From the NCBI RefSeq assembly GCF_001650875.1, contig NZ_LXYI01000042.1, positions 1-64,000 of the forward strand: a DNA stretch of 64,000 bases, written 5' to 3'. The translations under genes and the position numbers were made by a program. This document shows positions 34,650 through 43,980 of the stretch, in pieces (position 1 is the first letter of the stretch; each line of letters starts with the position of its first letter). Below the pieces are notes generated by a model. The model saw nothing but the letters and a program-made list of their open reading frames with translations. It had not been told where the DNA came from and did not search any database. The DNA is from Sulfitobacter sp. EhC04 (GTDB lineage Bacteria; Pseudomonadota; Alphaproteobacteria; Rhodobacterales; Rhodobacteraceae).

Positions 34650-35831
34650 TCATGTGAAGGTCTTTCTTGGGTCAAAGGCGTCGCGGATGCCTTCAAAGAT
34701 GAACACCAGCAGCGACAGCATGATCGCAAAGGTGAAAAAGGCGGTGAAGGTCAGCCAGGGCGCCTGAAGGTTCTGCTTCGCCTGCAAGGTCAGTTCACCC
34801 AGCGAGGGGGCAGAGGACGGCAGGCCGAAGCCCAGGAAATCGAGGATCGCCAGCGTGCTGATCGTGCCGGTGATGATGAAGGGCAGCATGGTCAGCGTCG
34901 CCACCATCGCATTGGGCAGCATGTGGCGGAACATGATCTTGGCGTTGCCGACACCCAGCGCGCGGGCGGCGCGGACATATTCAAGGTTCCGGGCGCGCAG
35001 GAACTCGGCGCGCACCACGCCCACCAGCGCGGTCCAGGAAAACAGCGTCAGCAGGATCACCAGCAACCAGAAACTTCGCCCCAGGATCGCGAACATGATG
35101 ATGATGACATACAAGGAAGGGGTCGATGACCAGATCTCGATGATCCGCTGAAAGATCAGGTCGAGCCAGCCGCCGAAAAACCCCTGCACCGCACCGGCAA
35201 AGATGCCGATAAGCGACGCAAGCCCCGTGACAATCAGGGTAAAGACAATCGACAGGCGGAAGCCATAGATCACCCGCGCCAGCACGTCGCGCTTGGTGCC
35301 ATCGGTGCCCAGCAGGTTCTGACTGTTGGGTGGCAGCGGCGCGGCACCGGGCCGGTCCACGGCTGTGTTGAAGGAATAGGGGATCGGCGGCCAGATGCTC
35401 CAGCCCTTCTCGATCGCCGCGCCCGCCACCATGCCGTCCTGCGCATCGGCAATCAGCGCCTCGGGGTCGTCGAAACACTGCTCCAGCCCGCCGGTCGCGA
35501 TCAGGCATTTCACCTCCGGGTCGCGGTAAACCGCTTCGGTCTGGAAATCGCCGCCAAAGGCTGTTTCGGGATAGAAGCTGAAGATCGGCATGAAATATTC
35601 GCCGCGGTAGTTCACCAGGATCGGCCTGTCGTTGGCGACAAATTCGGCAAACAGCGAGATGCCGAACAGGATGGCGAATATCCACAGGCTCCAATAGGCC
35701 CGGCGGTTGCGGGTGAAATTGCGCCAGCGCCGCTTGTTCAGCGGCGACAGCCAGCCACGCGGGGCCTTTGGCACCGGCGGCGGCGCATCCTGGCCGGGGG
35801 CGCGTTCGGGGATCAGATCGACCTGTGACAT
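34650..35831 (-). CDS. yejE: Peptide ABC transporter permease (YejE type)
   Basis: A 393-residue permease with the N-terminal extended region (first TM about 45-65) and a long periplasmic loop typical of YejE. The transmembrane core follows from about residue 195 (VFTLIVTGLASLIGIFAGA). The EAA-type loop is EYVRAARALGVGNAKIMFRHMLPN. ATG 35831 overlaps the yejB stop by one base (TGATG), so the permeases are coupled. Confidence 0.93.
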   Translation of the reverse strand: MSQVDLIPERAPGQDAPPPVPKAPRGWLSPLNKRRWRNFTRNRRAYWSLWIFAILFGISLFAEFVANDRPILVNYRGEYFMPIFSFYPETAFGGDFQTEAVYRDPEVKCLIATGGLEQCFDDPEALIADAQDGMVAGAAIEKGWSIWPPIPYSFNTAVDRPGAAPLPPNSQNLLGTDGTKRDVLARVIYGFRLSIVFTLIVTGLASLIGIFAGAVQGFFGGWLDLIFQRIIEIWSSTPSLYVIIIMFAILGRSFWLLVILLTLFSWTALVGVVRAEFLRARNLEYVRAARALGVGNAKIMFRHMLPNAMVATLTMLPFIITGTISTLAILDFLGFGLPSSAPSLGELTLQAKQNLQAPWLTFTAFFTFAIMLSLLVFIFEGIRDAFDPRKTFT

Positions 35832-36919
35832 CAGCCTTCCCGCCGTTCGAAATCAATGCGCGGATCCACCAGCACATACATCAGGTCCGACAGGATGCCG
35901 ACAACCAGCCCGATCAGGCCAAAGATGAACAGCGTGCCGAAGACGATGGGATAATCCCGCGCCACCGCCGCCTCAAATCCGAGCCGTCCGAGGCCATCCA
36001 GCGAAAAGATCGTCTCGATGATCAGCGAGCCGCCAAAGAAGACGCCGATGAACACGGCCGGAAAGCCCGCGATTACGATCAGCATGGCGTTGCGGAACAC
36101 ATGGCCATACAGCACGCGCCGCTCTGACAGGCCCTTGGCCCGCGCGGTCATGACATAGTGTTTCTTGATCTCGTCGAGAAAGCTGTTCTTGGTCAGCAGG
36201 GTCAGTGTGGCAAAGGCGCTGATGGTCGAGGCCAGCACGGGCAGCGCGATGTGCCAGAAGTAATCGCCCACCTTCGCCAGCGGGCTCAGCTGGTCGAAAT
36301 TGTCGCTGGTCAGCCCCCGCAGCGGAAAGACCTGCCAATAGGACCCGCCCGCGAACAGCACCAGCAGCAGGATCGCGAACAGGAACCCCGGTATCGCATA
36401 GGCCGCGATAATCGCACCCGATGTCCAGGTATCGAAGCGGCTGCCGTCCTTGATCGCCTTGCGGATGCCCAGCGGGATCGACACGATATAGGCAATCAGC
36501 GTCGACCAAAGCCCCAGCGTGATCGACACGGGCAGCTTTTCCTTGATCAGGTCGATCACCGAGATCGAGCGGAAATAGCTGTCGCCGAAATCGAACCGGG
36601 CGTAATTCCAGAGCATGTTGAAGAACCGTTCGACCGGCGGTTTGTCAAAGCCGAATTCGCGCTCCAGTTCCGCGATGAATTCCGGCGGCAGGCCGCGGGA
36701 GCCTACATAGGCGCTGTCATTGGCCGTGAGCCCGCCCGACCCGGCATCTTCGTTGGCCCCGGCAAAACCGGCAAAGACATCACCGCCGCCCTGAATTCGG
36801 GCGATGGCCTGTTCGACCGGGCCACCGGGAACAAACTGGACCAGGGCAAAGTTGATCAGCATGATCCCCAACAGGGTCGGGATGATCAGCAGCAACCTGC
36901 GAAGGATATAGGCACCCAC
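35831..36919 (-). CDS. yejB: Peptide ABC transporter permease (YejB type)
   Basis: A 362-residue permease with a first membrane helix [20 protein letters not shown], then a longer periplasmic insert (residues 40-125) and six-helix core. The cytoplasmic coupling loop is [21 protein letters not shown]. The start is GTG at 36919, six bases after the substrate-binding gene, which gives tight operon spacing. Confidence 0.93.
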   Translation of the reverse strand: MGAYILRRLLLIIPTLLGIMLINFALVQFVPGGPVEQAIARIQGGGDVFAGFAGANEDAGSGGLTANDSAYVGSRGLPPEFIAELEREFGFDKPPVERFFNMLWNYARFDFGDSYFRSISVIDLIKEKLPVSITLGLWSTLIAYIVSIPLGIRKAIKDGSRFDTWTSGAIIAAYAIPGFLFAILLLVLFAGGSYWQVFPLRGLTSDNFDQLSPLAKVGDYFWHIALPVLASTISAFATLTLLTKNSFLDEIKKHYVMTARAKGLSERRVLYGHVFRNAMLIVIAGFPAVFIGVFFGGSLIIETIFSLDGLGRLGFEAAVARDYPIVFGTLFIFGLIGLVVGILSDLMYVLVDPRIDFERREG

Positions 36920-36925
36920 GCCGCG

Positions 36926-38857
36926 TTACCTCAATGCGCCAGAGGCCTTGAGGGCGTCCGCCTTCTCCTGATTGTACCACCAGAAATCGAGATAGCCCAA
37001 AGAGAACGGCGGGATCTCCTCCGGGTGTTCATACTGATTGTAATAGGCCACCCAGAATGTCGGTTTGTACCAGGTCGGGATCATGATGAATTCATACCTC
37101 AGCGCCCGATCCAGCGCGCGCAGGGCGACATCGGTATCCTCCAGCGTTTCCGCCCGCAGCGACTTTTCAAGGATCGCATCGACCAGCGGGCTGGCCAGAC
37201 CGGCGGGGTTGAACAGCGAATATGCCGCATCTTCCGACCCGAAACGCTGGGTCAGGCCACCGCCGGTGCTCAGATAGGACGAATAGGCGTCATAGACGAG
37301 GTCATAGTCGCGATCGCGTTCGCGCAGGGTATATTGCGACGGATCAACAGTCTGCAATTCCGCATCTATGCCAAGGTTGTTCACGTTGGAGATGAAGTTT
37401 TCCATCACCGCCCGCAAAGTGGCCGAGCTTGACGCGTTGAACAGGTATGTCAGCTTCAGCGGCTCCCCCTCTGCATTGCGGCGTTTGCCGTCCGACCCTA
37501 CCGGCCAGCCAGCCTCGTCCAGCAGCCCCATGGCGCGCCGCAGGTTCCGTCGATCCAGCAGACGGGACGGGTCAGAGGTATGCGGCATGCGCACCTCTTC
37601 GGTCAGCATTTCAGGCGGCACCAGATCACCAAGGGATTTCAGCAACTCCAGCTCTGCCCCTTCCGGCGCGCCCGTCGCCATCAGTTTGGTATCCTGCGAA
37701 AAGGACGCCCGCTGCTTGAACAGCCCGTATTGCAGTGACTCGTTGGTCCATTCGAAGTTGAACGCCAGCGCCACCGCTTCCCGCACACGCTTGTCCTGCA
37801 GCACTTCACGGCCCAGGTTGAACACGATCCCCGAGGCATCGGGCGGCGCGCCGTCGGGAAGCTCCTCCTTGATGACATCGCCGCTCCTGACCTTGGGAAA
37901 GTCATAGCCTGTCGCCCATTTCTTTGAATCGCCTTCGGATTCAAAGGTGAACTCACCCGCCTTGAAAGCCTCGAAAGCAGAGGTATCGTCGCCGAAATAC
38001 TCGATCCGAATGGTGTCAAAATTGTTGCGGCCCACGTTGAAGGGCAGGTCCTTGCCCCAGTAGTCGGGGTTGCGCTTGTAAACGATGCGGCGGTTCACGT
38101 CGATGCTGTCGACCATGTAGGGGCCGGAACCAGGCGATATTTCCAACCGGGATTCATCCAGCCGCGCACCGGTTTCCTCGTACCATTTCTTTGACCAGAT
38201 CGACATGTTGCCGACCGTTTCAACCAGGCTGCGGCGCGAGACATCGGGGGCAAAGTGATACTTGATCGTATGTTCATCAAGCACTTCGATCTTGGGGATC
38301 AACTTGCGCACCGCATCGGCATAGGACTTCAGCCCCTGCTCAAGGATCAGGTTCTGGCTGAACTCGACATCATAGGCCGTCAGGGGCGTGCCATCGGAAA
38401 ACCGCGCCTCCGGGCGAAGATGGAAGATCACCCAATCCTTGTCTTCGGGATATTCCAGGCTTTCGCAGACCAGGCAATAGGCTTCGCCATAGACATCCGC
38501 AGGCACGGCAGAGTTCACGCCTTCGCCCAACATGCTTTCGTACATGACCGTCGACAATGCCCCGCCACGGCCCTTGCGGGTATAGGGGTTCATGGAATCG
38601 AAGGTGCCGACGACACCAAGAGAAATCTCGCCACCCTTGGGCGCATCGGGGTTCACATAGTCGAAATGGGGGTAATCCGGCGGATATTTCAGATCGCCGT
38701 AAAAGGAGTATCCGTGGCTCTTGATGATCTTTTCGTCCTGGGCGGTTGCAACAGTGGCAACACCAAGCGCCAGACCGATCACCAACAGCGCGCTCCAGGC
38801 TGTCCAAAGCCGGTTTGCAGGGGGCAGATCGGCGGCGCGGGACTGGGATCGGATCAT
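36926..38857 (-). CDS. yejA: Peptide ABC transporter substrate-binding protein (YejA type)
   Basis: A 643-residue periplasmic protein of the SBP_bac_5 family. The signal region is about residues 15-40 (LLVIGLALGVATVATAQ). HGYSFYGDLKYPPDYPHFDYVNPDAPKGG begins the mature protein in the pattern typical of YejA. It binds oligopeptides for the YejBEF membrane complex. ATG 38857 has AAGGAGAG in good position. It is the first gene of the yejABEF operon; the promoter lies before 38880. Confidence 0.93.
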   Translation of the reverse strand: MIRSQSRAADLPPANRLWTAWSALLVIGLALGVATVATAQDEKIIKSHGYSFYGDLKYPPDYPHFDYVNPDAPKGGEISLGVVGTFDSMNPYTRKGRGGALSTVMYESMLGEGVNSAVPADVYGEAYCLVCESLEYPEDKDWVIFHLRPEARFSDGTPLTAYDVEFSQNLILEQGLKSYADAVRKLIPKIEVLDEHTIKYHFAPDVSRRSLVETVGNMSIWSKKWYEETGARLDESRLEISPGSGPYMVDSIDVNRRIVYKRNPDYWGKDLPFNVGRNNFDTIRIEYFGDDTSAFEAFKAGEFTFESEGDSKKWATGYDFPKVRSGDVIKEELPDGAPPDASGIVFNLGREVLQDKRVREAVALAFNFEWTNESLQYGLFKQRASFSQDTKLMATGAPEGAELELLKSLGDLVPPEMLTEEVRMPHTSDPSRLLDRRNLRRAMGLLDEAGWPVGSDGKRRNAEGEPLKLTYLFNASSSATLRAVMENFISNVNNLGIDAELQTVDPSQYTLRERDRDYDLVYDAYSSYLSTGGGLTQRFGSEDAAYSLFNPAGLASPLVDAILEKSLRAETLEDTDVALRALDRALRYEFIMIPTWYKPTFWVAYYNQYEHPEEIPPFSLGYLDFWWYNQEKADALKASGALR

Positions 38858-38974
38858 CAGGCTCTCCTTTGAGGGTCTCAAATCGTCTGTTCAAACCACA
38901 TGTAAGCTAAAGGCCCCTGCTGCCAAGATACAAGTTGCGAATATGTAATCTTGGGAATGGGCCGCCACAGATAT

Positions 38975-39007
38975 GCAAAAGGCCGCCCAAACTGGACGGC
39001 CCTTGCC
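38975..39007 (-). terminator. Terminator of the cytochrome c gene
   Basis: On the minus strand, GGGCCGTCC and GGGCGGCCT pair (one G-U) around AGTTT and are followed by TTTTGC. It lies just after the cytochrome stop at 39024. Confidence 0.7.
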
Positions 39008-39023
39008 ATAATCGCGTTATTTT

Positions 39024-39530
39024 TCAGCCACCGAGGCCCTGAAGATAGGAAATCACATTGGCGCGATCTTCGGGCTTTTTCAGCCCGGCAAAGCCCATTG
39101 TCGTGCCTGGTGCCCAGCCTTTGGGGTTGGTCAGGAACGCGCTCAGCGTCTCGGGTTCCCATGCGCCTTCCTTGCCGGACAGGCCACCGGAATAGCTGAA
39201 CCCGCCAACCGAAGCGATGTCACGCCCGACCACACCGTTCAGGTGCGGGCCAACCGCGTCGTTGCCGTCAACCTTGTGGCAGGCTGAACACTTGCGGAAA
39301 ACGCTTTCGCCCTTGCCGGGATCGGCCGCTTCCATCAGCGCCGCGAAATCAATCTGCTCCTCGGGCTCACCGGAATCGGCGCTGGCCACTTCAATGACAT
39401 ACGATTGGTCGCCATGCGCTTCGGCATGATAGATCTCTTCGCCGGCCCATTTGCCCAGCAACAGGATCAGCCATGCACCAAACAGGCCGCCGGCAATTTT
39501 TGTTATTGTCATCGTATCGAACATGGGCAT
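39024..39530 (-). CDS. cycM: Membrane-anchored cytochrome c (CycM type)
   Basis: A 168-residue cytochrome with one N-terminal membrane anchor (residues 8-28) that stays uncleaved, an acidic spacer, and one heme site CSACH near residue 82. The distal Met ligand is in GTTMGFAGLKKPEDR. CycM-like cytochromes carry electrons between the bc1 complex and aa3-type oxidase in alphaproteobacteria. The start at 39530 or two codons later (39524) is possible. It is divergent from pheA, and the gap holds both promoters. Confidence 0.92.
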   Translation of the reverse strand: MPMFDTMTITKIAGGLFGAWLILLLGKWAGEEIYHAEAHGDQSYVIEVASADSGEPEEQIDFAALMEAADPGKGESVFRKCSACHKVDGNDAVGPHLNGVVGRDIASVGGFSYSGGLSGKEGAWEPETLSAFLTNPKGWAPGTTMGFAGLKKPEDRANVISYLQGLGG

Positions 39531-39652
39531 GGTCCATTACTTCTGTGGCTATCTTGGGCGGGTATCTATTGCTTTCCCTCTCGCGGGGCAAGGTGTAGTT
39601 ACCGCGACCAAACGCCCCTGCCGGCGCAATTTGTCGAAGGATGTTCAGAAAG

Positions 39653-40492
39653 ATGGCACAAACCCCGCCGCGCATCGCCTTTCAGGGCGCTTTGGGCGCC
39701 TATTCCCACGAGGCCTGCATCCAGGCCGTCCCGGAAATGATTCCCGTGCCCTGCACCACCTTCGAAGGGGTCATCCGCGCTGTCCGCGAGGGGCGCGCCG
39801 ATCTGGCCATGCTGCCGGTCGAGAACACCACCTATGGCCGGGTTGCCGACATTCACCGCCTGCTGCCGGAAAGCGGGCTCAAGATCGTGGCCGAGGCTTT
39901 TGTGCGGGTGCGCATCGCGCTGATGGCCCGCCCCGGCGTGACGCTGGAGGAGGTCAAGCATGTGCGCGCCCATCTGGTGCTTTTGCCCCAGGCGCGCAGC
40001 TTTCTGGATGCGCATGGCATCACCTCGGAAGCCGCCGCCGACAGCGCCGGTGCCGCCGCCGATCTGGCCGAGACAGCAGGCAGCCATGACGGCGTGCTGG
40101 CCAGCGAGGTCGCCGCCGACATTCATGGCCTTGAGGTGCTGGCCCGCGACATCGAGGACATGGACCACAACACCACCCGTTTCCTGCTGATGTCGCCGCA
40201 GATCGACACGGCGCGGCGCGGGGACAAGATGCTGACCACCTTCGTCTTCGAGGTCCGCAACATCCCCGCAGCGCTTTACAAGGCGATGGGCGGTTTTGCG
40301 ACCAACGGCGTCAACATGACCAAGCTGGAAAGCTACATGGTCGGCGGCTCCTTCACCGCGACACAGTTCTATGCGGATATCGAGGGGCACCCGGAAGATC
40401 CGGCGGTCAAGCGGGCGCTGGATGAGCTGGGGTATTTCACCAATATGCTGAATGTTCTGGGGGTCTACCCCGCCCATCCCGATCGGGGCTGA
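39653..40492 (+). CDS. pheA: Prephenate dehydratase
   Basis: A 279-residue monofunctional enzyme converting prephenate to phenylpyruvate for phenylalanine synthesis. The catalytic domain (FQGALGAYSHEA, LPVENTTYGRVADIHRLL, DHNTTRFLL with the essential Thr) is followed by a regulatory ACT domain (FEVRNIPAALYKAMGGFA, then NMTKLESYMVGG). There is no chorismate mutase part. ATG 39653 (MAQTPPRI) was chosen; ATG 39641 adds four residues. The 3' end overlaps the DMT transporter gene by 28 bases. Confidence 0.95.
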   Translation: MAQTPPRIAFQGALGAYSHEACIQAVPEMIPVPCTTFEGVIRAVREGRADLAMLPVENTTYGRVADIHRLLPESGLKIVAEAFVRVRIALMARPGVTLEEVKHVRAHLVLLPQARSFLDAHGITSEAAADSAGAAADLAETAGSHDGVLASEVAADIHGLEVLARDIEDMDHNTTRFLLMSPQIDTARRGDKMLTTFVFEVRNIPAALYKAMGGFATNGVNMTKLESYMVGGSFTATQFYADIEGHPEDPAVKRALDELGYFTNMLNVLGVYPAHPDRG

Positions 40493-41364
40493 GGGTCGCC
40501 CGTCACGCCCCCCCGACCCGGTCTCAGCGCATATTGGCCCAGGAAAACGCTGCCCAACACCAGGGCCATGCCGAAAGCCTGCGGCAAGGTCAGGGTTTCG
40601 TTCAGGACCAACCAGCCGAGAAGGGCCGCACTCATCGGGCTGAGAAAGCCAAGGACGGATACCGCTGAGGGTTGAAGAAGCCTGATCCCGCGCAGCCAGA
40701 TGACATAGGTCAGGCCAGCGCCGATCAGACCCAGATACAACAGCCCCAGGATGTTCGTCCCGGACATCGTTGCCCATTGCGTCGGGGCCACAAGCGCAAA
40801 CGGCAAGAGCAACACTCCGCCTGCCGTCAGTTGCCATGCCGTGAAGGTCAGGGCAGAGACCGGCGGCTGCCATTTCCGGCTCAGCACCGTGCCCAGCGCC
40901 ATGCTGGCGGACCCGGCGATCCCGGCGATGACACCAAGGGCGTCAAGCCCGGCTGCCGGTGTGAGAACCAGCAGCGCAACCCCGACACCCCCCGCCGCAA
41001 TGGCCACCAGCGACAGCTTTCTGATCGGAGAGCCCAGCAAGGCGCGGGCGGCGAAAATGACGACCAAAGGCTGCAGCGCCCCCATGATCGCCGCCACCCC
41101 GCCGGGCAGCCGATAGGCCGCGAAGAACAGCAACGACCAGAAGATCGAAAAGTTTAGCGCGCCCAGGGCGAACATCCTGGGTATCCATCGCCCGCGCGGC
41201 AGTTGCCGGACCAGACACAGCAAAAGCAACCCGGCAGGCAGGGCACGCAGAAACGAAATCGTCAGCGGATCAAGGTTCGGGAGCAATTGTGTCGTGACGA
41301 TGTAGCTGCTGCCCCAGATGACCGGAGCGACCGCCGTCAATGCGAGGTCGAAGGTGCGTGACAT
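40465..41364 (-). CDS. EamA/DMT-family transporter
   Basis: A 299-residue membrane protein with ten predicted helices in two EamA repeats; the first starts AVAPVIWGSSYIVTTQLL, the second near TFTAWQLTAGGVLLL. The DMT superfamily exports amino acids, metabolites or drugs. It is divergent from a MarR regulator and shares two palindromes with it, so the regulator probably controls this exporter. The substrate is unknown. Confidence 0.88.
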   Translation of the reverse strand: MSRTFDLALTAVAPVIWGSSYIVTTQLLPNLDPLTISFLRALPAGLLLLCLVRQLPRGRWIPRMFALGALNFSIFWSLLFFAAYRLPGGVAAIMGALQPLVVIFAARALLGSPIRKLSLVAIAAGGVGVALLVLTPAAGLDALGVIAGIAGSASMALGTVLSRKWQPPVSALTFTAWQLTAGGVLLLPFALVAPTQWATMSGTNILGLLYLGLIGAGLTYVIWLRGIRLLQPSAVSVLGFLSPMSAALLGWLVLNETLTLPQAFGMALVLGSVFLGQYALRPGRGGVTGDPQPRSGWAG

Positions 41365-41378
41365 GATGGAATCCTGTT

Positions 41379-41396
41379 TATCTTGAGGTCAAGATA
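41379..41396. promoter_or_regulatory. MarR-type operator 1 (perfect 18-base palindrome)
   Basis: TATCTTGA-GG-TCAAGATA, a perfect palindrome 14 bases upstream of the transporter ATG in the divergent gap. The form fits a MarR dimer. Confidence 0.65.
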
Positions 41397-41404
41397 GTTG
41401 CGAA

Positions 41405-41422
41405 TACCTTGACGTCAAGATA
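41405..41422. promoter_or_regulatory. MarR-type operator 2
   Basis: TACCTTGA-CG-TCAAGATA, the same 18-base element as operator 1 with one changed arm base; centres are 26 bases apart. It lies immediately before the MarR start, so it should repress the regulator itself. Confidence 0.65.
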
Positions 41423-41425
41423 AAA

Positions 41426-42007
41426 ATGCGCTGTGGTCCCTTCATGTACGATATCGACCAGATCAAAGCGCAATGGGCCAAGCAGCGGCCTGACCTTGAT
41501 ACCGAGCCGATGGCCCTCATCGGACGGCTGATGCGGCTCTCTGCCCTTCTGTCCGAAGAAATGGGCAGGACCTTTGCCCGCCACGGGCTGAACGGCGCGA
41601 GCTTTGACATGCTTGCGACGCTGTTGCGGTCCGGTCCGCCGCATGCGCTGTCGCCCAACCAGTTGCTTGAGACCATGATGGTCACCTCAGGGACCATGAC
41701 GAACCGCATTGACCAGCTTGAAAAGGATGCTCTGGTCACCCGCGTGAAGAACCCGGACGACAAGCGCAGCGTGCTGGTCCAGCTGACCGAAAAGGGGCGA
41801 AAGATTGTTGATGCGGCGGTGACGGATCATGTCGAAACGCAGAAAAAGCTTGTAGCGGACCTTTCCGAGGGTGAGCGCGGCAAGTTGAACGCGCTGCTCC
41901 AGACCTACCTGGCTGTTTTCGAAGAAGATCAGCAGCGGGACCGGGAAGGCCAGAGTCTGCTGCCATCGGCGCAGTCGCAGCAACGGTCAGGAGAAACCCC
42001 GGCGTGA
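41426..42007 (+). CDS. MarR-family transcriptional regulator
   Basis: A regulator of 193 residues from ATG 41426, or 187 from ATG 41444 (MYDIDQIKAQW). Winged-helix core: ASFDMLATLLRSGPPHALSPNQLLE, recognition helix VTSGTMTNRIDQLEKD, wing VTRVKNPDDKRSVLVQLTEKG. It probably represses the divergent DMT exporter and itself through the two palindromes at 41379-41422. The ligand is unknown. Confidence 0.9.
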   Translation: MRCGPFMYDIDQIKAQWAKQRPDLDTEPMALIGRLMRLSALLSEEMGRTFARHGLNGASFDMLATLLRSGPPHALSPNQLLETMMVTSGTMTNRIDQLEKDALVTRVKNPDDKRSVLVQLTEKGRKIVDAAVTDHVETQKKLVADLSEGERGKLNALLQTYLAVFEEDQQRDREGQSLLPSAQSQQRSGETPA

Positions 42008-42117
42008 CATGAGGCTCAGGCCGGGTGTTTGGGTGGCACCAACCCAAGAGATTTTCGTCCGCCCAAGAGATATTGGCGCGGGTTACGGTGATGGCTTAAC
42101 GCGCCCTCCGGCCCCGT

Positions 42118-42585
42118 TCAGACCGACCGGGAATAGCGTTCTTCCATCGCCTTGGCATGTTCGGCCACTCGCAGTTTGTATTTTCGGGTGATCGAATTCT
42201 TGGCCAGCTTGAGCGATTGCACCAGCAGACGTGCGCTCAGGTTCAGCGGCTTGACCTCAAGCTCGACAAGAATCCGCGTGCGGCTGCGCGACAGCGGCAT
42301 CAGTTCGAAACTCATCTGCCCCAGCAAACCCGGCGAGGTGCTTTCCAGCACCATTTCGTTGGGCTTGTCAAAGGTCACCATCTCCAGTTCCATCTCGCGC
42401 CGCTTGCCGCGCAAATCGAAAGCCACGCGCCAGGTCATGCCCGTGCCCGGTACTTTCATCTGGTCCACGCGCTGGACTTCGGCACCGCGCCGCATGGCCG
42501 AGCGTTCAAAACTCTCGAAATCGCAGAGCATTGCAAAAACGGCGTCAATCGGCGCTTCAACATCTTCCTTGGTCGAAAACTTCAT
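42118..42585 (-). CDS. SRPBCC-family (START/polyketide-cyclase-like) protein
   Basis: A 155-residue protein with the helix-grip fold pattern: MKFSTKEDVEAPIDAVFAMLCDFESFERSAMRRG, then beta strands MTWRVAFDLRGKRREMELEM and a long C-terminal helix (LAKNSITRKYKLRVAEHAKAM). Such proteins bind lipids or hydrophobic ligands; no specific role can be given. It probably precedes nothing in operon, as it ends in a 110-base gap. Confidence 0.8.
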   Translation of the reverse strand: MKFSTKEDVEAPIDAVFAMLCDFESFERSAMRRGAEVQRVDQMKVPGTGMTWRVAFDLRGKRREMELEMVTFDKPNEMVLESTSPGLLGQMSFELMPLSRSRTRILVELEVKPLNLSARLLVQSLKLAKNSITRKYKLRVAEHAKAMEERYSRSV

Positions 42586-42662
42586 AAACCCGCCTCGAAC
42601 TCCACAACCTCAAACATTCCGGTCACCATTAGCCTGCTGACCTTTTGTTCTTCACTTTTGCC

Positions 42663-43631
42663 TCAATCGAGCCTGTCCGCAAGCCAGTTCTCAAGCAGAA
42701 AATGCGCGATGGCCCCTTTGCGGGCTGGAAGTATCCTAGCATGGTTGCCTGCGAAAATCTCCATCATATCCTCCCGCGAGACCCAGAGCGCGTCCTCGAT
42801 CTCGACCGGGTCAATGGTGATGTCACGGCTCAGCGCCTCGCCCGCGCAGCCGAACATCAGAGAGGCCGGAAAGGGCCATGGCTGGCTGGACAGGTAATCG
42901 ACTTGCCCGACCCTGACGCCCGCCTCTTCAAAGACCTCGCGGCGCACAGCGGCTTCCAGCGTCTCGCCCGGTTCGACGAATCCGGCCAGCAGGGAATACA
43001 TGCCCTCCGGCCAGCCCGGCGACCTGCCCATCAGGACCGAATTGCCATGCGTGATCAGCATGATCACAACCGGATCGGTGCGCGGGAAATGCCCGGCCTT
43101 GCAGGCTGGACAGACCCGCTGCCAACCCGCCTGTGCCATATCGGACCTGTGGCCGCAGGCCGCGCAGAAACCGTGGCTGCGGTGCCAGCTGAACATCGCC
43201 CGACCCGTTGCCGCCAATTCGGCGTCGCGCGGGTTGAGCCAGGTCATCACCCGGCGCAGTTCCGCGAATGCCATATCGTCGCCCAGCGCCGGGTGGCGTT
43301 GTTCGCTGGGATCCAGAAAACCGCCAAGCGCCGCTTCGTCCAAATTGTCGGGCTGCCAGGAGGACAGGTCATAGGCGAAACGCGGCGCGCCGTCCTCGCG
43401 CCCCAGCAGGATGATGTCTTCGCCCGCGTCGGCAAGCGCGGGATGGTCCATCGGCAACCGAGCAAGATGGGCAGGACGGGCCGTCGCAATCAGCGGTTTG
43501 CCCCGCCAGAACAGGATCGCCCGCGCTTCGGGATCCGCCAGCGCCGCGCGGACGGCTTCGGGATTGCTGCGTATTTCCCCGGCCCTGTCCAGCGCCGATC
43601 CCCCGAAAGTCACCGTTTCCGCATGTCGCAT
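42663..43631 (-). CDS. nudC: NAD+ diphosphatase / RNA deNADding Nudix hydrolase NudC
   Basis: A 322-residue Nudix enzyme that hydrolyses NAD(H) and removes NAD caps from RNA. The zinc ribbon has CAACGHRSD and CPACKAGHFPRTDP; the Nudix box is GFVEPGETLEAAVRREVFEEAG. The N-terminal domain is divergent, as usual. ATG 43631 begins MRHAETVTFGG; a longer reading frame upstream is probably untranslated. Confidence 0.93.
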   Translation of the reverse strand: MRHAETVTFGGSALDRAGEIRSNPEAVRAALADPEARAILFWRGKPLIATARPAHLARLPMDHPALADAGEDIILLGREDGAPRFAYDLSSWQPDNLDEAALGGFLDPSEQRHPALGDDMAFAELRRVMTWLNPRDAELAATGRAMFSWHRSHGFCAACGHRSDMAQAGWQRVCPACKAGHFPRTDPVVIMLITHGNSVLMGRSPGWPEGMYSLLAGFVEPGETLEAAVRREVFEEAGVRVGQVDYLSSQPWPFPASLMFGCAGEALSRDITIDPVEIEDALWVSREDMMEIFAGNHARILPARKGAIAHFLLENWLADRLD

Positions 43632-43760
43632 CCTGCCGTCCTTATCCTTGCCAGCCTCGTCCTGGGGTGTGCACCAAGCCAGCGGGGAGGGCAATGGCAT
43701 CAGCGTCCGGGCCTGGCCTTCGCAACCCTTGCGTTCCGAAAACCGCGCCCTTATATCCGG

Positions 43761-43855
43761 GATTGAGAGGTTGGTGCGGGCAGGCGCCTCGCCAACCCGG
43801 TCAGATCCGGAAGGAAGCAGCCGTAACGAGTCCCGCTTGGGTCGTTATCAATCTC
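43761..43855 (+). ncRNA. ffs: Signal recognition particle RNA (4.5S type)
   Basis: A bacterial small SRP RNA. The apical domain contains GGTCAGATCCGGAAGGAAGC and then AGCCGTAACGAG, the Ffh-binding internal-loop motif with a GGAA tetraloop. The ends pair through GATTGA (43761-43766) and TCAATC (43848-43853), and GCGGG with CCCGC inside. About 95 nt. It lies upstream of dnaX as in many alphaproteobacteria, although here two genes intervene. Confidence 0.92.
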
Positions 43856-43980
43856 TCACCACAGCTTGGTTTGCGCAGCAAGACGAGCGTAGGCCCGGCA
43901 GGGGCATCCACAGGATGCTCCCGAGACGGCAGCGACCCATTTCAGATCATCATAACTTACCCGTGGGTGACTTCATCCGC

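Noticed and set aside
43741-43870. Protein-coding frames over the SRP RNA
   Set aside because: The stretch has the GGAAGGAAGCAG-type SRP RNA signature and terminal pairing; the open frames there are incidental.
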